A stretch of 64,000 nucleotides of DNA from Basidiobolus meristosporus CBS 931.73 (GCA_002104905.1 MCFE01000019.1:124001-188000); one strand, 5' to 3'. Shown: positions 22,855-36,544, numbered from the stretch's first letter. Program-made: numbers and translations. The notes: generated from the sequence alone by a model not told the origin.

Positions 22855-23599
22855 ACCTCAACGAGGAAAATGAGGAAAATGAGTAAGCATCAGTGAGCGG
22901 AGGCGTACTTGTGATGTCCATATATATTTGAAGCGACCCGACACAAGAGAAGAAATATCAAGGAATAACAAGCCAACTGCTAATACAAAATATGATAGAA
23001 AGGGTATAAAATGAACGAAACAGTGCCGAAATAAAATTTCACTGCTCAACTAGTTGTTGACAATGGAAGTTTGAGTAAACAAGAGAATGCCAACGTGGAT
23101 GTGACCGTTAGGACATCTGTTTTCCAATTTGTTTTTCTGATCTTGCATTCAGTTCTAATCCACAGCCTTCTGATTGGTGGGACCGATTATTTACATAACA
23201 AGTTGCCCCGGAATGATTCGATATCACACATACGTCAGGAATTGTGGATGAATTTCTACAAAAGCTATCCTGTCGATTAATCATGATGGTGACGAAATGG
23301 TGCTCCCACCAGCCAATCCTTGCATAAGGCATTCAAAATGGTCCAAATATTGTTTACATTTTATGAATCTGTTAGAATGCTGGTTACTTGGTTGTAAACG
23401 AGGTGGTTGAATTCTAAATAAGATCAAGGGAAGTAACAGACACAACATTATTGTCTCACTTTCAACTAAGCAATATATACAGAAAGCGATCAGATCATGT
23501 AAGGTCAGAAAGAAAATGAAATAAAGGTTTGCCCAGCGAAGGGGCATGTTAGGGAAATGTGAGTTCTCATAATCATGAATCACTGTAGTGTATAACTGT
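22855..23599. other. spacer between PHD protein and PRP5
   Basis: 745 bases holding the promoter of the PHD gene and the 3' UTR of PRP5. A 70-codon plus-strand ORF (23071–23280) has a hydrophobic stretch but no family match and no clear splicing, so it is not called. Confidence 0.5.
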
Positions 23600-26500
23600 T
23601 TAGACCACTGAATACTTGCCGCTCGAGCCGAGAGAAGACCCTCCGAATCCACCACGAGACTCGGATTCGATGGCAGCAAGAGTCGCTTCGGTAAGAATTC
23701 GCTTGATTTCGTTTTTTGCCTTGTCTACCACAATCTCATTCTCACCTTCAATAAACAAGTAAAGTTTCCTCTCACCGGGCTTGGGGGTTTCTCCGGCCTT
23801 AATGTGTCTTCCACGATTGGTGATGGCGGCACCTGAAAGCTCAGAAATCCGTGAGATTTGTTCTTTGTTGGTAACCTTCCATCTAGCTTTTTGAGGATAG
23901 TCGTTGATCTCAATCTCGTAGGAGAAGGCTGGTGCAGCAGAAGCTGTGCCATCCGGAAGCGATTTCTGAGAGCTGATCGCCCCGTCCTTAAAGCGTGCAT
24001 TAATGTCAGCAATAATGTCTCTAGCGCGGGCAAGGCCAGAACCACCAGCAGCATTGCCATTTTCAGTGGCGTTCTGGGCATTTCTGAGGCCACCCCCTGC
24101 TCCTTTCTCCCCTGCAGCTTTCGCTTCGGCGCTCTTCTTAGATTCACCATCTTCACCTTCTTCCTCAGAAACATTATCGTCATCGTCGGCCCCATACGTC
24201 TTTCTTTGTACGCGTTTGACCATGTCACGCTCTTTATCCAGTCTTTCCAGGCCCTTGCCACCGAAGCCAGATCCTGAGTACTGTGCACTGCCAGCTTTGA
24301 CTTTTTCTTGGAATTCTTCAGCCAAGCTACGAAGATCGTCAGGAATTTCCAAACCGCTTAATTTCAGCGCCTTGAGAATGTCTACGGCATATCTGTCCTG
24401 CTCGGGAGTAATAAAGGTGTAAGCAGTTCCCTTGTTACCGGCTCTACCAGTTCTACCAACACGGTGAACGTAGTCTTCCATGTGGTTGGGGCATTCGTAG
24501 TTTACTACCAAATTTAACTTTTTAACATCTAAGCCACGGGCAGCAACAGAGGTTGCTATAAGAATATTGACTACCCCAGCTTTAAAATCGGCGATAGTTG
24601 TATCGCGATCGGATTGATCTTTACCGCCATGTAAAGACATGCAAGGGTAGCCCTTCCTTATCAAGTCACGTAGCAGGTTATCTGCCGCTTCCTGACGATC
24701 TACAAAAATAAGGCATCTGAGATCAGTGTCATCGCGGTAATACTGGCCCAGGATTTCGAGCAGTCTCAAGAATTTGGTGCTGTCTTCTCTGATCTCAACG
24801 ATCTGGGTTACATCCTCACAAACAACACTGCGCCCTCCAACGGTGATTTCGAGGGGCTTCTTGAGGATCTTTCGAGCCAAGGCCTCCATCTGGCGTGGGA
24901 AAGTGGCAGAAAACAGAACGGTCTGACGACTTGGTCTCACATTGTTGACAATCTTCATAACTTGAGGTTCGAAGCCCATGTCAAACATTCGATCAGCTTC
25001 GTCCAGAACAAGATAGGTCGCTCTCCGAAGGTTAGTAACTCGACCGGAGTTGGCTGATAGCAAATCGATCATACGGCCCGGCGTACACACTACTATCTCA
25101 GCACCGCGCTTCAGATCAGCGATCTGGTCCTTGATTGGCGATCCACCATAGGCACAGACTGCTCGCAAGTTTAGAGCTTTCAAAAAATGTTTACATTCTC
25201 GGTGAATCTGCACAGCCAATTCTCTTGTAGGTGTCATGATAACAGCAATGGGGCCTTCCATCGGCTCAAGGGGACGCTGATCTTTGATATGGCGGAACAT
25301 AGGAAGCAGAAACGCAATGGTTTTACCACTACCTGTCTTGGCCACTCCAATCACGTCACGACCACTCATAATAGCAGGCATCGCTTGAGCTTGGATGGGG
25401 GTTGGGGCTTCAAACTTCAGTTTTTTGATGATTTCGTGACAGCCCGATGGCAGACCACAGTGCGTCCACTTTTTAATCGGTTTGGGGCAATTGACGCCAC
25501 GGATTTTGATACCATCGAGCTCCACTCTGAGTATGTCTACCTGCTCAGGGGTCATGTCAGCTAGTTCAGGAGGCTCGATGTAAAAGTCTTTGCGGAATGG
25601 CTCGTAGTTCATCTGTGAGTGATCGACTGCGGCAATATCTTTCTTTTTCAATTTCTTGGCGGCGAGTGCAAGAATATCCTCTGGCTCTGAGTCGCTAGAC
25701 TCACTGTCGCTATTGTCATTGTTATTTTGACTAAAGAAGTCTGCTTTCTTCGACTGCTTAGAGTCGGCCATTTTTGCCTTTTTTTGATCCTCTTTACTTA
25801 GCTTCTGGACTTCTGCGGTGACATCCATCATGAATGCATCAAGCGGATCAATCTCATCCTCATCTTCATCCTCATCCTTTTTTGTTTCCTTTTCATTCTC
25901 AGCCTCTTTAGCTGCGGAACCAGGCTCGCTTTGCTTTGCTTCTTCGTCTAGACAGCAAGTATTTCGTTAGCATCAATGGCTATTTACAGAGTTTGATAGG
26001 TACTGATGATATGCTTACCTTGAGGATCCACATCCATTCCATTGGCTTTTTCAACTTCCTCATCTTCGTCTTCATCCTCGTCTTCCAAACTCCACTTCTT
26101 TGCTTCAGGCTGGTTTTCAAGGGGAGCAGAAGATTGATCGTCTCCTGTCTCTTCACTAGCCTTTTTCGCTTCACGTTCTTTTCTCCATTGCTCAACACGT
26201 TCTCTACGTTGGCGAACTTTCTCTTCTTGTTCTAACATCATTTGTTTGACCTCGTCAGATTGATCTGTACCTTTTTCCGCTTTCTCTTCAACAACAGTTG
26301 GGAGCTCGGTATGAGGCTTAGCTTCCGAAGTGGCGATGGAATGGGAATCAGAATTGGATTCACGGGATAAGGATCTTTCTTTACTTCTAGTGCGGCTCTT
26401 TTCGGAACGAGAATGGCGAGAACTTCTATGGCGTCTACTTCTACTTCCATCCGCGCTGCGATCTCTGCTCCTGTCCCTTTTCTCTTTATGGCTTCGTTCT

Positions 26501-26832
26501 CTACTCCTATCTGTACTTCTTTCTCTCCGGTCTCTATGGCTTCGATCTCTACTACGTTCTGTACTGCCATCTCTTCTATCCTTACGGCTGCGTTCTCTAC
26601 TACGTTCTGTACTGCCATCTCTTCTATCCTTACGGCTGCGTTCTCTGCTCTTATTTCTGCGATGCTTGTCTCTGCTCTTTCCTTTCTTACGATCTCTTTC
26701 CCGGCTGCGATCACGTTCTTTACTACGATCTCGATCACTTCTTCGTGATGAAGAACGATGAGAATGTCTACGCCTTTTACTTGAAGGGGAAGGAGAGCGT
26801 GAACGAGAACGAGAGCGATCGTTTCGACCCAT
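23600..26832 (-). CDS. PRP5: DEAD-box splicing helicase Prp5/DDX46
   Basis: ATPase that acts at the branch-site step, letting U2 snRNP pair with the intron and linking U1 to U2. Two exons (26832–26019, 25947–23600) give 1,053 residues. The N-terminus is an RS/RD domain of about 150 residues including a 48-bp tandem repeat. An acidic linker leads to the Prp5 hallmark DPLDAFM near residue 303, which binds the SF3b face of U2 snRNP. The helicase core shows motif I AKTGSGKT (~474–481), Ia [20 protein letters not shown] (~585), III SATFP (~618) and [15 protein letters not shown]-like tail follows ([19 protein letters not shown]), as in human DDX46. The RS domain is more like animal DDX46 than yeast Prp5. 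Its 5' end faces COG1 across 257 bases. Confidence 0.97.
26546..26641 (-). repeat. 48-bp tandem repeat (2 copies) in PRP5 RS domain
   Basis: Two adjacent 48-bp copies with start points 26546 and 26594, apparently identical. Each encodes a 16-residue RS unit containing [12 protein letters not shown]. More diverged 16-residue units continue on the C-terminal side ([12 protein letters not shown]), so the domain grew by in-frame duplication. Confidence 0.85.
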
Positions 26833-27089
26833 GATTCAAACTAACTTGGTTTCCTTAGGGATAAAAAGCAATATTTATGGCCAAACGTTCTGCTTGCGGA
26901 AAAAGCACTACTTAATCATTGCGAATATTTTCAAATTTTATATAGTTTGGATTCCCCGTGATTAAATAGTAGCGCAATTCATTTCATCACTTGGCATGAT
27001 TGCATTTTGGCAAGTTATATATCAAGTATAAGTCATTATTCCATTGGAAAACCAAATTGGTTCTGATAGTGTTCCTCAACAGCAACGTG
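26833..27089. promoter_or_regulatory. bidirectional promoter PRP5/COG1
   Basis: 257 bases separate the two divergent start codons, so both promoters must share it. The region is AT rich; no TATA or factor site can be singled out with confidence. Confidence 0.55.
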
Positions 27090-30000
27090 ATGGTAGAACT
27101 TGAAGAAGGTAAAAAAGTCAACCTCGAGCCGATGGTGAAGGAGTTATTCGTCAAGCACACTATTCCTGAACTTCGGGCCTTATTGAAGCGAACAAGGTAG
27201 ACTGGTTGCTGACGTGTATTCTACGTAGGGTGTTCATTAATCGCTTCCTTTGTTTGGCAGATATGACATCGAGGGTAAACGCCACGAATTGAGAACCGTC
27301 GTAGGGTACATACATTGCCCTGATTGCTCTCCCTCATTTTCTTACCATACAATTCCTTGCCATCTAGTGAGAGTTACAATTCCCTTCTTGAAGCTGCCGA
27401 TTCCATCATCTGCATGCGGACCGTTGGGCTTGAGCTCTCCGATTCGATCAAATGCATAGAAAAATATTCGAATTTAGAATATTTGAAGAAGGAAAGCACG
27501 AATATACACAAATCTTCTCCTCAAGAGACAGGTATTTTATGCCCGGATAGCTGTATTCCGCTTCAATTCACTGACTCTACGAAAAGAAAATCAGAAGCAA
27601 CAACTGTACAGTACTGCCGCCCAGATTAAGCTACTGGTAGATATTCCTGAGCAGGTATGACGTATGTCGAGCAACCCTTCCTATAAGAAGCTTTTGTATA
27701 ACCGCGTTATATTGTAGATATGGCATGGCTTAGAGACTTCAAAGTTTCTATCCGCGAGTCTTTTATACTTGATTGCCTGCCTTGTCTATGAAAGTCTTCA
27801 AAAAGGCGGGGATATAGAAAACATCAACGTTGAGGTAAATATGAAAAAGTCGATTGGCATCACGCAAGTGTCTAATAACGTGTTTGTAGACCATTTTCCC
27901 TGTTGTCCAAAAGCAGTGGAACGCCATAAACTACTTCAAGTCCAAAATCACTCGTCGAGCCAATACTTACATTCAGAGGTCCGATATTGGAGAAAAGGTC
28001 TTTCACCACCAACTACATCTTTACTAGACCTCAACTGACTGTTCATTTTAGGATGTAGCGGAAACTCTGCTGGCACTCTTGCTGCTGGATAATTCTTTGA
28101 CCGTCGATAACCTTTTCCAGAGCCTTTTGAATACAAGAAAGGAGGCCATCAATGAAGTTTTCAGGCAACAGCCTTCAAGCGACCAGGATGTCCAGGATAG
28201 ATTGCTTGATGTCCTCACAATAGTAAAGGAAACAGTTTTCCAAGCAACCAGCATCTTTTTTGACGACCAAAACTCCGAAAAGAAGCCTCTACTTTGCTCC
28301 TATATTCAGCATCTTGCTGACGGACATAGCTTCCAGGAAAGCGGCTCTCCTCTTCCAACGAAAGAGAATTCAACCCTTTCTAGCTTGGTCAAAGCAAAGC
28401 CCAACATGCATATTCTTATCAGACACCTTCCCTCCTCGCTTCAATCTTACCGACCCACTTTGAATCCTACCGACTATGAGTTAAACTCTTCCACACTCCA
28501 GACAACGCTCAAACAATGGCTAGATGAAGTCATCAATATTTGCGCAGAAAAGAGCGAGAGCCTTCTGGTCGATTTCGTTACTTCTGTCAAAAGCGCCGAA
28601 AGGATCCGAAGAGAGATCTGGGACACCATCGGAAAGGAAAAGGCACCAGGTGTGACATCATCGCTTGGATGGGACAAAGTAATCCATTGTGTTTATAATT
28701 AGCTTCCCTGACTAAAGGCCATCAGTTAACCAAGATTGTCCTTTAGATCTGTCAAGATATCGTTGGAGAAGAGATTCCCCTCTGGGACCGAGTTTTCAGG
28801 CAGGCCTTCAACGAGTTGTTCCATGAAATTGTAACGAGAAACTGTAGCACACTGGCCAACCAACCGGAATTTCTTATTAGCCATCTATTTGAAACGATGG
28901 AGAATGGTAATTTTAGTCCAATACCGGTTGACGATGACCCATAGTAACCATTGATCACTGCATTTAGAAACCAATATTGGGAAGTTCGTTTGGGAATCTA
29001 TTCAATTTGACATGCATCAGAATGAGATTGGATTGAAGAATATGATCCACCAAAGCTTGCATACATATACCCCAGTTGTGAACCGAGTGAAGAGTGCATT
29101 CGAGTACATTCTGAACGAGCTTCATGAGGATTTATGCGACACAATCTCTTGGGCATCTAAGTCAGAAGCCGACCAATTTTGTCAAGCAAGGTACGCATAG
29201 ATCCTTGAAATCTACATCGAATGCGTGGTAATCTAGGTTTTTACGACAGTGATGCCATCAAACTTTCAGAACATTTCGATCGTTCACTTATCGAAGCACT
29301 TGTTAAGTATCGGGAAGGGATGGCAAATCTCTTGACCAACTTTCTGGAAAGCACGTCGGGGACCAAATCTGGTAAATCAAACACAGTTCAACTCGACAAC
29401 TCAATGGGCACTAATAAATGGATGAGTTCAGAGGCCGCAGATCAATGTTTAGTAATTGGGAGAGTATCTCGTACCATTGCTCTCAGCTTCAAGGAGTACA
29501 TTCAGAGCCTTCCCCAAGAATTTTTTGCTACTGAGGAGCATCGCACACGTAAGTGATCGTAACGTATCAAATTAGATCATGCCAAGTTCTAAGCATTCTT
29601 TTGTACCAGAACTGAACGAGGAGGCTCTGAAGTTAGGTCAGGATGTATATAAGCGGGCATATGCTCCTTGGATCGACTGTGTCACTCAAAGCGTAGAAGA
29701 GATCGTTAAAAGCAAACTCACACTACCGGGCTGGATCGATAGCATCGAGCAACGGCATTGTTGGGAAGGTGGAATCTAACAACTTCATTGAATAATATAC
29801 AACAATAACTTATGAGAATGTCTAGTCGTTCAGCCTTCATCCGATTCACCATCGATTCCCCAGGCTCAAGCGCTAGTCCCAACACATGTTTCCTCATGGG
29901 TCGTTGAGATTTTATTCGACATGACCAAAGAGTTAACGCGAGTTGGGAATTTCATTACTGACAAGGTATGTTATCGGCAAACCACATGTCTTTGTCCTCG

Positions 30001-30631
30001 CCATATTAACGCTGATAGTAGAGTATGACACAGACGTTGATGGTCGAATTAGCACAAATCTTTTTCAATTCGTTCACCGGTTACTTCAAATCTGATGCCC
30101 AGCTCCCTGATAGCATAAAGCTTCAACTGCTCTTGGATATGTACTACTTAAACCACGTGTTCACCGATTCTCTCGAGGAAAGACACCAAAGCGATGATTC
30201 GGGCGCCCAAAATGTTGCCAACCAAGCCCTTGACCAAGTCGAATCAATGGTGAGAGTTGATGTTTCTTAGTGCACAAACTGGTGACTGACCAACCTTCCC
30301 AAATCGCGCCAGTTTGACCCTGACCTCTCTGCGTCAGTTAAGCTAGCTTTGAAAGCCAACGCGGATCAATATTTTGAGCAAACTGCTTTACTGCTCTCCT
30401 CATTACCATTCACCAAAGCCGCAAAGCCCCAATCTCCAACGAAGTAAGTACTAATATACAGATGCGCGAATCTATGTAAAGGTTCTTACTCTCTCTCTTA
30501 GTCGACGTGGAAGCATTGGCTCAGGTGATTACCAGTATCATCATATCCTTTCAATCAACTCGCCAGCATCCAGATTCACGCTTCTCCCCATTGGCCAGAA
30601 ACTAGGTAGAGTAAATAAACCTAGAGTATAA
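27090..30631 (+). CDS. COG1: conserved oligomeric Golgi complex subunit 1
   Basis: Subunit of the COG tether for retrograde vesicles in the Golgi. Fifteen exons (27090–27196, 27261–27305, 27368–27531, 27587–27654, 27718–27834, 27890–27997, 28052–28678, 28747–28906, 28968–29190, 29250–29548, 29610–29768, 29826–29965, 30022–30249, 30313–30443, 30502–30631) close to 901 residues. The N-terminus carries the family signature (ELFVKHTIPELRALLKRTR, GESYNSLLEAADSIICMR), the opening helices of Vps51-type tethers, and is followed by FPVVQKQWNAINYFKS. The C-terminus ends with a short SRFTLLPIGQ motif common in COG1. The start at 27090 was chosen because upstream in-frame codons encode hydrophobic, unlike-COG1 sequence. 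The acceptor of exon 10 was fixed by frame. It is the most intron-dense gene in the window. Confidence 0.9.
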
Positions 30632-31594
30632 CCACCTGACTCCACTTGGATATATTGGATGCTGTAACTTGGCTTTGAAGTTCCAAATAAATTACAAATA
30701 ATTGGCTCTGTTTTAAATACCTCACAAAATTGATCCACATATGTTGGCGGCTTGACCGACGCTTAGATCTCCTAGGCTATGGAGGCACCGTATTCCCACG
30801 AAAGCCATGCATTTAGGTGATAGCCAACTATATGCATCCGTCTAGGCTATTGTCCAATGCCGCATTCTTCAGTAGCTTGCATGTTCGATGTGAACAGTGC
30901 AATCACTCCAAACGCTTGCATGATTAATGCCATGCATTGCTACAGCCCAGAATCCATTAAACCAGAGACCCAGATATCATCAAAGGAGGGAAGTGCTACT
31001 TAAGGCCTCCTGTGAAGGGAATAATCCCATGGGATTCTATGGCTGTCTATAAAGTTCCAGAGAGGATGCGCTCTATCTGGCAGCAAGTATTGCTTGGTGA
31101 TTTGTATGAGGTCGATGGCCTGTAAATATTTATATCTATTTTGTAGAACATTGCAGATAACATGGATACTCTCTAAGAATCGCCATTTATTTGATTGTTC
31201 TTCAGGCACCATATATCCTTCCTACGATCTGAGGGATGTGGGGGAAGATCAAATGAATAGGAATAGGGCAACTTTAATGCAGATACGGTTTCATATCGGC
31301 TATTTTTAGGGTTAGGTGAAGTCGTTGTAAAGATTTGATTAGACGTTCAACTCTAGGCTCATGAGGGCTTAGGTCCAGTTGTTATCAATGTGTAGGTATA
31401 AAACCTCGGATTTAATAGAAGTGTAGGCCAGGTTTTGATATCAACGATCTTGGTATAATTACCGTCCTATTTATGATATCTGGGCTGCCTAAGCCGTCTC
31501 AACCATCTTGCAGTTTCCCTTGTTGTCAATAGTATTTACCAAAATAGCTGGAAAAACTGTCCAACTTTAGCCTTCGAGTCTCTTGGGAAGTGGC
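30632..31594. other. spacer between COG1 and tomosyn
   Basis: About 0.96 kb, tandem genes on both sides. No gene, RNA or repeat was recognised. Confidence 0.5.
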
Positions 31595-34500
31595 ATGTCC
31601 TTGTTCAGTAAAATCAAAAATGTTATTCAAAAGGAACAGCATAAGCATACTGCTCCTTCCTTATCTTCTTCAATTTCCCCTAACTCTTTTGCATTGGCGG
31701 AGGTAAAGCGAAAGCTTTCTAGTCCTTGTTTCCTTGCCACATTCCTGAGCTGTTCTCTCCTTTGTTATTAGGTAACACAATATGGACTTCCAAGCATAGT
31801 CTCTACCTTGGCTTACGATCCGGTCCAAAGTCTTCTAGCCGTAGGTACGTTGTGGAGTTCTCCACTTGTGGAAAACTGAGTGACAGCCTTAACTGGGTTC
31901 TTATATTCAGGAACTTTTCAAGGAACTATCTCGATATTTGGGAAACCTGGAATTACAACGCATCTCTCCTTACCAGAACCTGCTGCTATTCTGTTTCTTG
32001 CTTTCAAAATTGGAGAGCCTCGACTAGTAGCCGTCGACAATCATAAAAATCTCGTTGTGTTCGATCTTGAAGCCACCGAGCCTACTTTTGTTCACAATCT
32101 CCCCTCACAAGCTAGCTGTATGCACTTATTATGTGATAGTGACTACTTGTTACTTGGGTTTAAGAGCGGACGAATAGAGATGTATAACATCAGTAGGGGT
32201 TTCAAGTCGGGATATGTGATTGAACCTAGCTCGGTACTGCTCGATAATAGTGATTCCATCGACCTGCGCGTCATAGTAATACAGACGCATCCAATCGACA
32301 GCAATCAACTGCTTATTGGCTACTCCTCAGGCTTAATTGCCCTTTGGGACTTGAAATCACATCGAATTATAAGGCGTTACCAATATCAAGGACCGGCCTC
32401 AGTGGTACCGAGATTTTGGAACTTTAACGAAAGTGATTCTACATATAACTACGATGGGCACCTTACGGCAGTTACATGGAGACCTGATGGAACCCATTTT
32501 TTGTCTGGTTATGACGATGGAACGCTCGTATTTTGGGATGCGAGGAACGAAACAAAACCGCTGCTTGCCCGTACCATTTCAGAGCCAGATCTAAGCGCGA
32601 ATCTTGGAAAGGGCGGAGAATCTACATCTGGAGCCACCTACAACAAGCGGGAACCGGTCTTTAAAGTATTGTGGTGCTCCATGTCTGGTTCAGATAACAC
32701 TTGTGTCATTATAGCTGGCGGTTCTCTAAGTCATAGTTTGAGAGGGGTCCGGATCTTCGATTACGACACCAAAGATTACAGAATACCCAATCGTTTACGA
32801 ATGCTACGAGTTTCAGAAGACCTAGCGGATATCTTTGTTTTGTCCAAGAATTCTCCGTGGCACAACGGAGTTTGTGACCCAGAAGCAATTGCAGTTATTG
32901 TTCCTAGCGGTGCTGTGAAATTATACGAGTTCAATGAAGGCTTTACACAATGTAATATACCTTCTGAACTCCAGTGGCTAGACCCACGGGTCACCGCAGT
33001 CAAACCAATCACAAGCTGTCCTGATTACTTGTATACGAACCTTGTCTTTGACTATGAGCTTCCCACGTCGTATGGTGTAATCAAAGGCGGTATCCAAGCG
33101 CATATTGGCTCGGGAGACCTGAAGAAGCTCATGTTAACTGTACACCAAGATGGATCACTTCGGATTTGGAAATGTACCAGTTCCAATCTGATTCTTCTAG
33201 AACATATCACATTTACACCTGGAAGTATTCATCCCGCCATATCAAGATCGCAAATATCTTTTGTGGACCCATGCTTCCAGAATGGCCAGATGGTAATTGG
33301 ATTCAATTCAGGGCATGTGCTTCAGTACTGGTTTAAGATGAATGAAGAAGATACAAGTAACTTCAACTACATGGGGGAGGATTCTCCAGATGTTTCCTTC
33401 TATCCACCGAATATGGCCTTCATTCCAGTAAATAAGCAATCAACGGAACAAACTCACACTCCCTTGAAGAAAGCAATGACGATCGCATCATATGGCTTTG
33501 GACATACGCCTATTAACAAAAACATCGCCAAAGTGACCTCTCAAAGATCCGCATCCCAACCTGCACTTGATAATTCAAGCGAGATGCGGCTAAAATCTCA
33601 GGGTGTACCATCACTCTCAGTAGGTACGCTTATCGATGGAACCGATGACTCAATGGGAAATACGTTTTCCGAAGACACAAAGTTGAACATCATGAAGGAT
33701 CGGCTACATTCGGAACCTCAAGAATGTGACGAGGTTCAGGAATATCTCCAAAGTCTTGCAAGCGATTCTCTTCATCCACTAGTGGCCGAAGCAGCACCGC
33801 ACAATTCTGGTGTCACCGAATCGAGAAGTACCCCTCAATCGACTCTATATCCCAGCCCTAAATATAGCCCAAAGTCACTCACGTCAGAAATTTCAAATAC
33901 CTATACTGATGGCAAATTAGAGGCTATAACCCCCAAATCATCCTCTAGGAAAAACAGTGGGACTACTTACACAATCCCCCTTAGAAATGAGAATGATCCT
34001 GTGCCAAGTCAAGCAGAGAGTATACGCAGTAACACCACACACTATCAGCAGCCGAATGACCTGTTCGAAAGTGGCTCGGCTGTAAGGCTTATTGATACGG
34101 ATGACTACTTATCTCAACAGGATCCAACGGACATCGTTAACGAGAGTAGCACAACGTCCCCTTTGCCATATACTCCATCGAGAAATAGTCTTAGCGACAG
34201 GTGTGAAGAACAGGAGTTTACTGGCCTACTGAAGCTTTCTCCAAATTATCTCAACACGGGATGTTTTCCCCTGGTCCCATCGCTATTGATCAGATGCCAC
34301 AAAGGAACTGTCAATGATGTTGTTTCTACAGAAACAGGACTGTGAGTTTATACTGCTTTTCAAAGACGCTGGAAGAAATTGCTAATAACGTAACAGACTT
34401 GCATTAAGCGACGAAGAAGGAACTTTGAGCATTGTGGACACTATCGGCCAGAGACTCGTCTTTTATCAGGATTACAGTGGTATATATCCAGAGCAGATTC

Positions 34501-36012
34501 CCAAGCGATGATTTAGTGTTAATCCTCGATACCCCGTTCACATCTATAGATCACATTCATCCAATCGAGGCTGAAGCGACTATGGAGATCTCCAAGGATA
34601 GTAATGAGCCAGTCGATAAGATTACAGCAATGATGTTTGTCGATTCATTCATTCGAGAAACAGGTAACCTGTGTTATAGCCGTTACTCAGGATAAAGGGA
34701 ATCTGACATTAGATTTCAGATCCATCGGGCATTAAGCTAGTTACTGGTTCATCCCAAGGTGTATTCCGCATCTTTAGTATCCAACTCCATAATGAGATAT
34801 ATATCGTATCTGAAGGTGGTACTTTCCTTTATACAATGGTAGAATTACTAGGGCTTGAACTTACGATGGATTGAAGATGTTACATTCAGGACTAGAGACA
34901 AGTCACCAGCAGTATATATCAATGTAGTTGACACAAACGGCTTACCACAGCGACCATTCAAGTACAACCTAAATGAGAAGACTTCCGAAGACCTGGAACA
35001 AGAACAAAGAAACCCATTGAATCAGAAGTCTAAACAGGAACCGCATTACTTGGTGTTTTGCACCGAGGAATCTATTAGAATTCATCTGAATTGCTCGGCA
35101 TCAAAACTCCATAAGAGTCAGATCCAGAAAGAAGATGGCAAGATTGTAAAGGCATCGATTTCACGATATCAAGGTATCTAACTGAGTGTATCCTTGTGGC
35201 GCACATGTATAGCTCAACTCTAACTCGTTGTCCTGTAGATCAAAGCTGTTTTGTTGCTCTTACTACTGCAGGGCAAATCAAGATCTTTACCTTACCTAAG
35301 CTTATTCATATTGTCGATATCCATATTCCGAACTATATTCCCGAAAGGTAAGCAGAATCAATCTGCCTTATTTATACTGCTATTCTAAAAATACTATGCT
35401 ACAGACTGGAGGAAAGTGTGATAACTGATGACGGGCGTATCTTTTTATCAACGGGGCAGTATCAATTCCGAGAGTACACTTTTTTCAAGGGAAGCTCATT
35501 GTAAGCGTATCATTTTTGTAAGTCGATGTGATTGAAATATGAGGGTTCTTACATCGAATGGAAGTATCAATTTAGTGTCAAAAATCCATCGTATATATGA
35601 TAATGCAAAGAGAGTACCGGAGAAACCAACGCGCAACTCTGCCTGGTGGTTTGGAAGTAGTGGATCTGCATCTACATCTGATATTAACGAGCTTCGTATG
35701 TCATATGTCACGCCAACTTATGTAATGCCAGGTTGCACGGCATCTAACAGAGGTTTGTTTTTAGTTGGCGAGGGCTTCGTAGATAGGAGAGCAAAGCAAT
35801 CTCAACAGTTTGAGAGTACTCAAGTCGAAGGCGAAGCACAGAGTACTGCCAGTGTCCTAGCCGATGCAGGCCGTATGTTAAACGAACGTGGGGAGAAGCT
35901 CTCTCAACTGCAAGACACCATTACTAGTATGGGAGCCTCTTCTGCTGGGTTCTTGGAAGATATTCGAGAGCACAATAAACGAATGGCGGCCAAAAAATGG
36001 TATCAACTTTGA
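31595..36012 (+). CDS. tomosyn/Sro7-family exocytosis regulator with R-SNARE tail
   Basis: A twin-β-propeller protein of the Lgl/tomosyn/Sro7 family that binds t-SNAREs and controls vesicle fusion. Exon 1 is 31595–31702, then 31772–31844, a long exon 31911–34341, and several short exons to the stop at 36012. The N-terminus has the family start YGLPSIVSTLAYDPVQSLLA then GTFQGTISIFGKPG and WD blades. Residues around SYGFGHTP to NDLFES form a Ser-rich loop. The tail (LNERGEKLSQLQDTI to AAKKWYQL) is an R-SNARE motif with the zero-layer Arg in NERGEK. The junctions between 34470 and 34870 are uncertain: one candidate intron (34480–34516) is only 37 bases, shorter than others here. The first ATG is 31595; an upstream TTG is not used. 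Tomosyn is favoured over Sro7 because of the SNARE tail. Confidence 0.88.
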
Positions 36013-36544
36013 TATCCGGCCGAACATCCGTTATCATCAATCTCATCCTCCCTCCAGTACTCTAAGCTATCCTCGGCATCATTACGACGCCTCTGCTTCA
36101 CCATTAATATCTATACTAGAATGATAGTTGGTAGCATACAGGGAACGCATGGAATTTTCCTCAGCTTGAACAGTCATGTTTTTCCCAGTAAGTCCAACTT
36201 TTTGTGAACGAAGTGTTATATTTGAGTACATACAACTCATTCAAATGCTATCTATTGTATGAATAAATTGAGTTGACAGGCGCATTATGTAATCAACTCT
36301 TGATTTACTTCTCTACAATGATGCGAGTATTCCAAAGTCTTTGTTTAGTCATGAGCATCCATCTGGTTGGTCGAAACAATTCAAGTCGATTTAGTTCAAG
36401 TGATTACTTAGTATTCTGACAAATTGGATTCGATACAAGAACTTCTTGAATTCTCAATATCTATTGGTCATTTGATAGCATTAGTGAATTCTCAGCTTTC
36501 TTCAACTTCCACCACTTCATCCTCACCGTGCCTTATCATTTCCC
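36013..36544. other. spacer between tomosyn and EMC4
   Basis: 532 bases of tandem-gene spacer with no supported feature beyond presumed UTR and promoter sequence. Confidence 0.5.

Noticed and set aside
26238-26761. Long ORFs in other frames of the PRP5 RS domain
   Set aside because: They are low-complexity shadows of RS codons, with Leu/Ser or Glu/Ile repeats.
27000-27089. Upstream extension of COG1
   Set aside because: The extra 30 codons are hydrophobic and AT rich, and lie in the shared promoter; the ATG at 27090 begins the conserved region.
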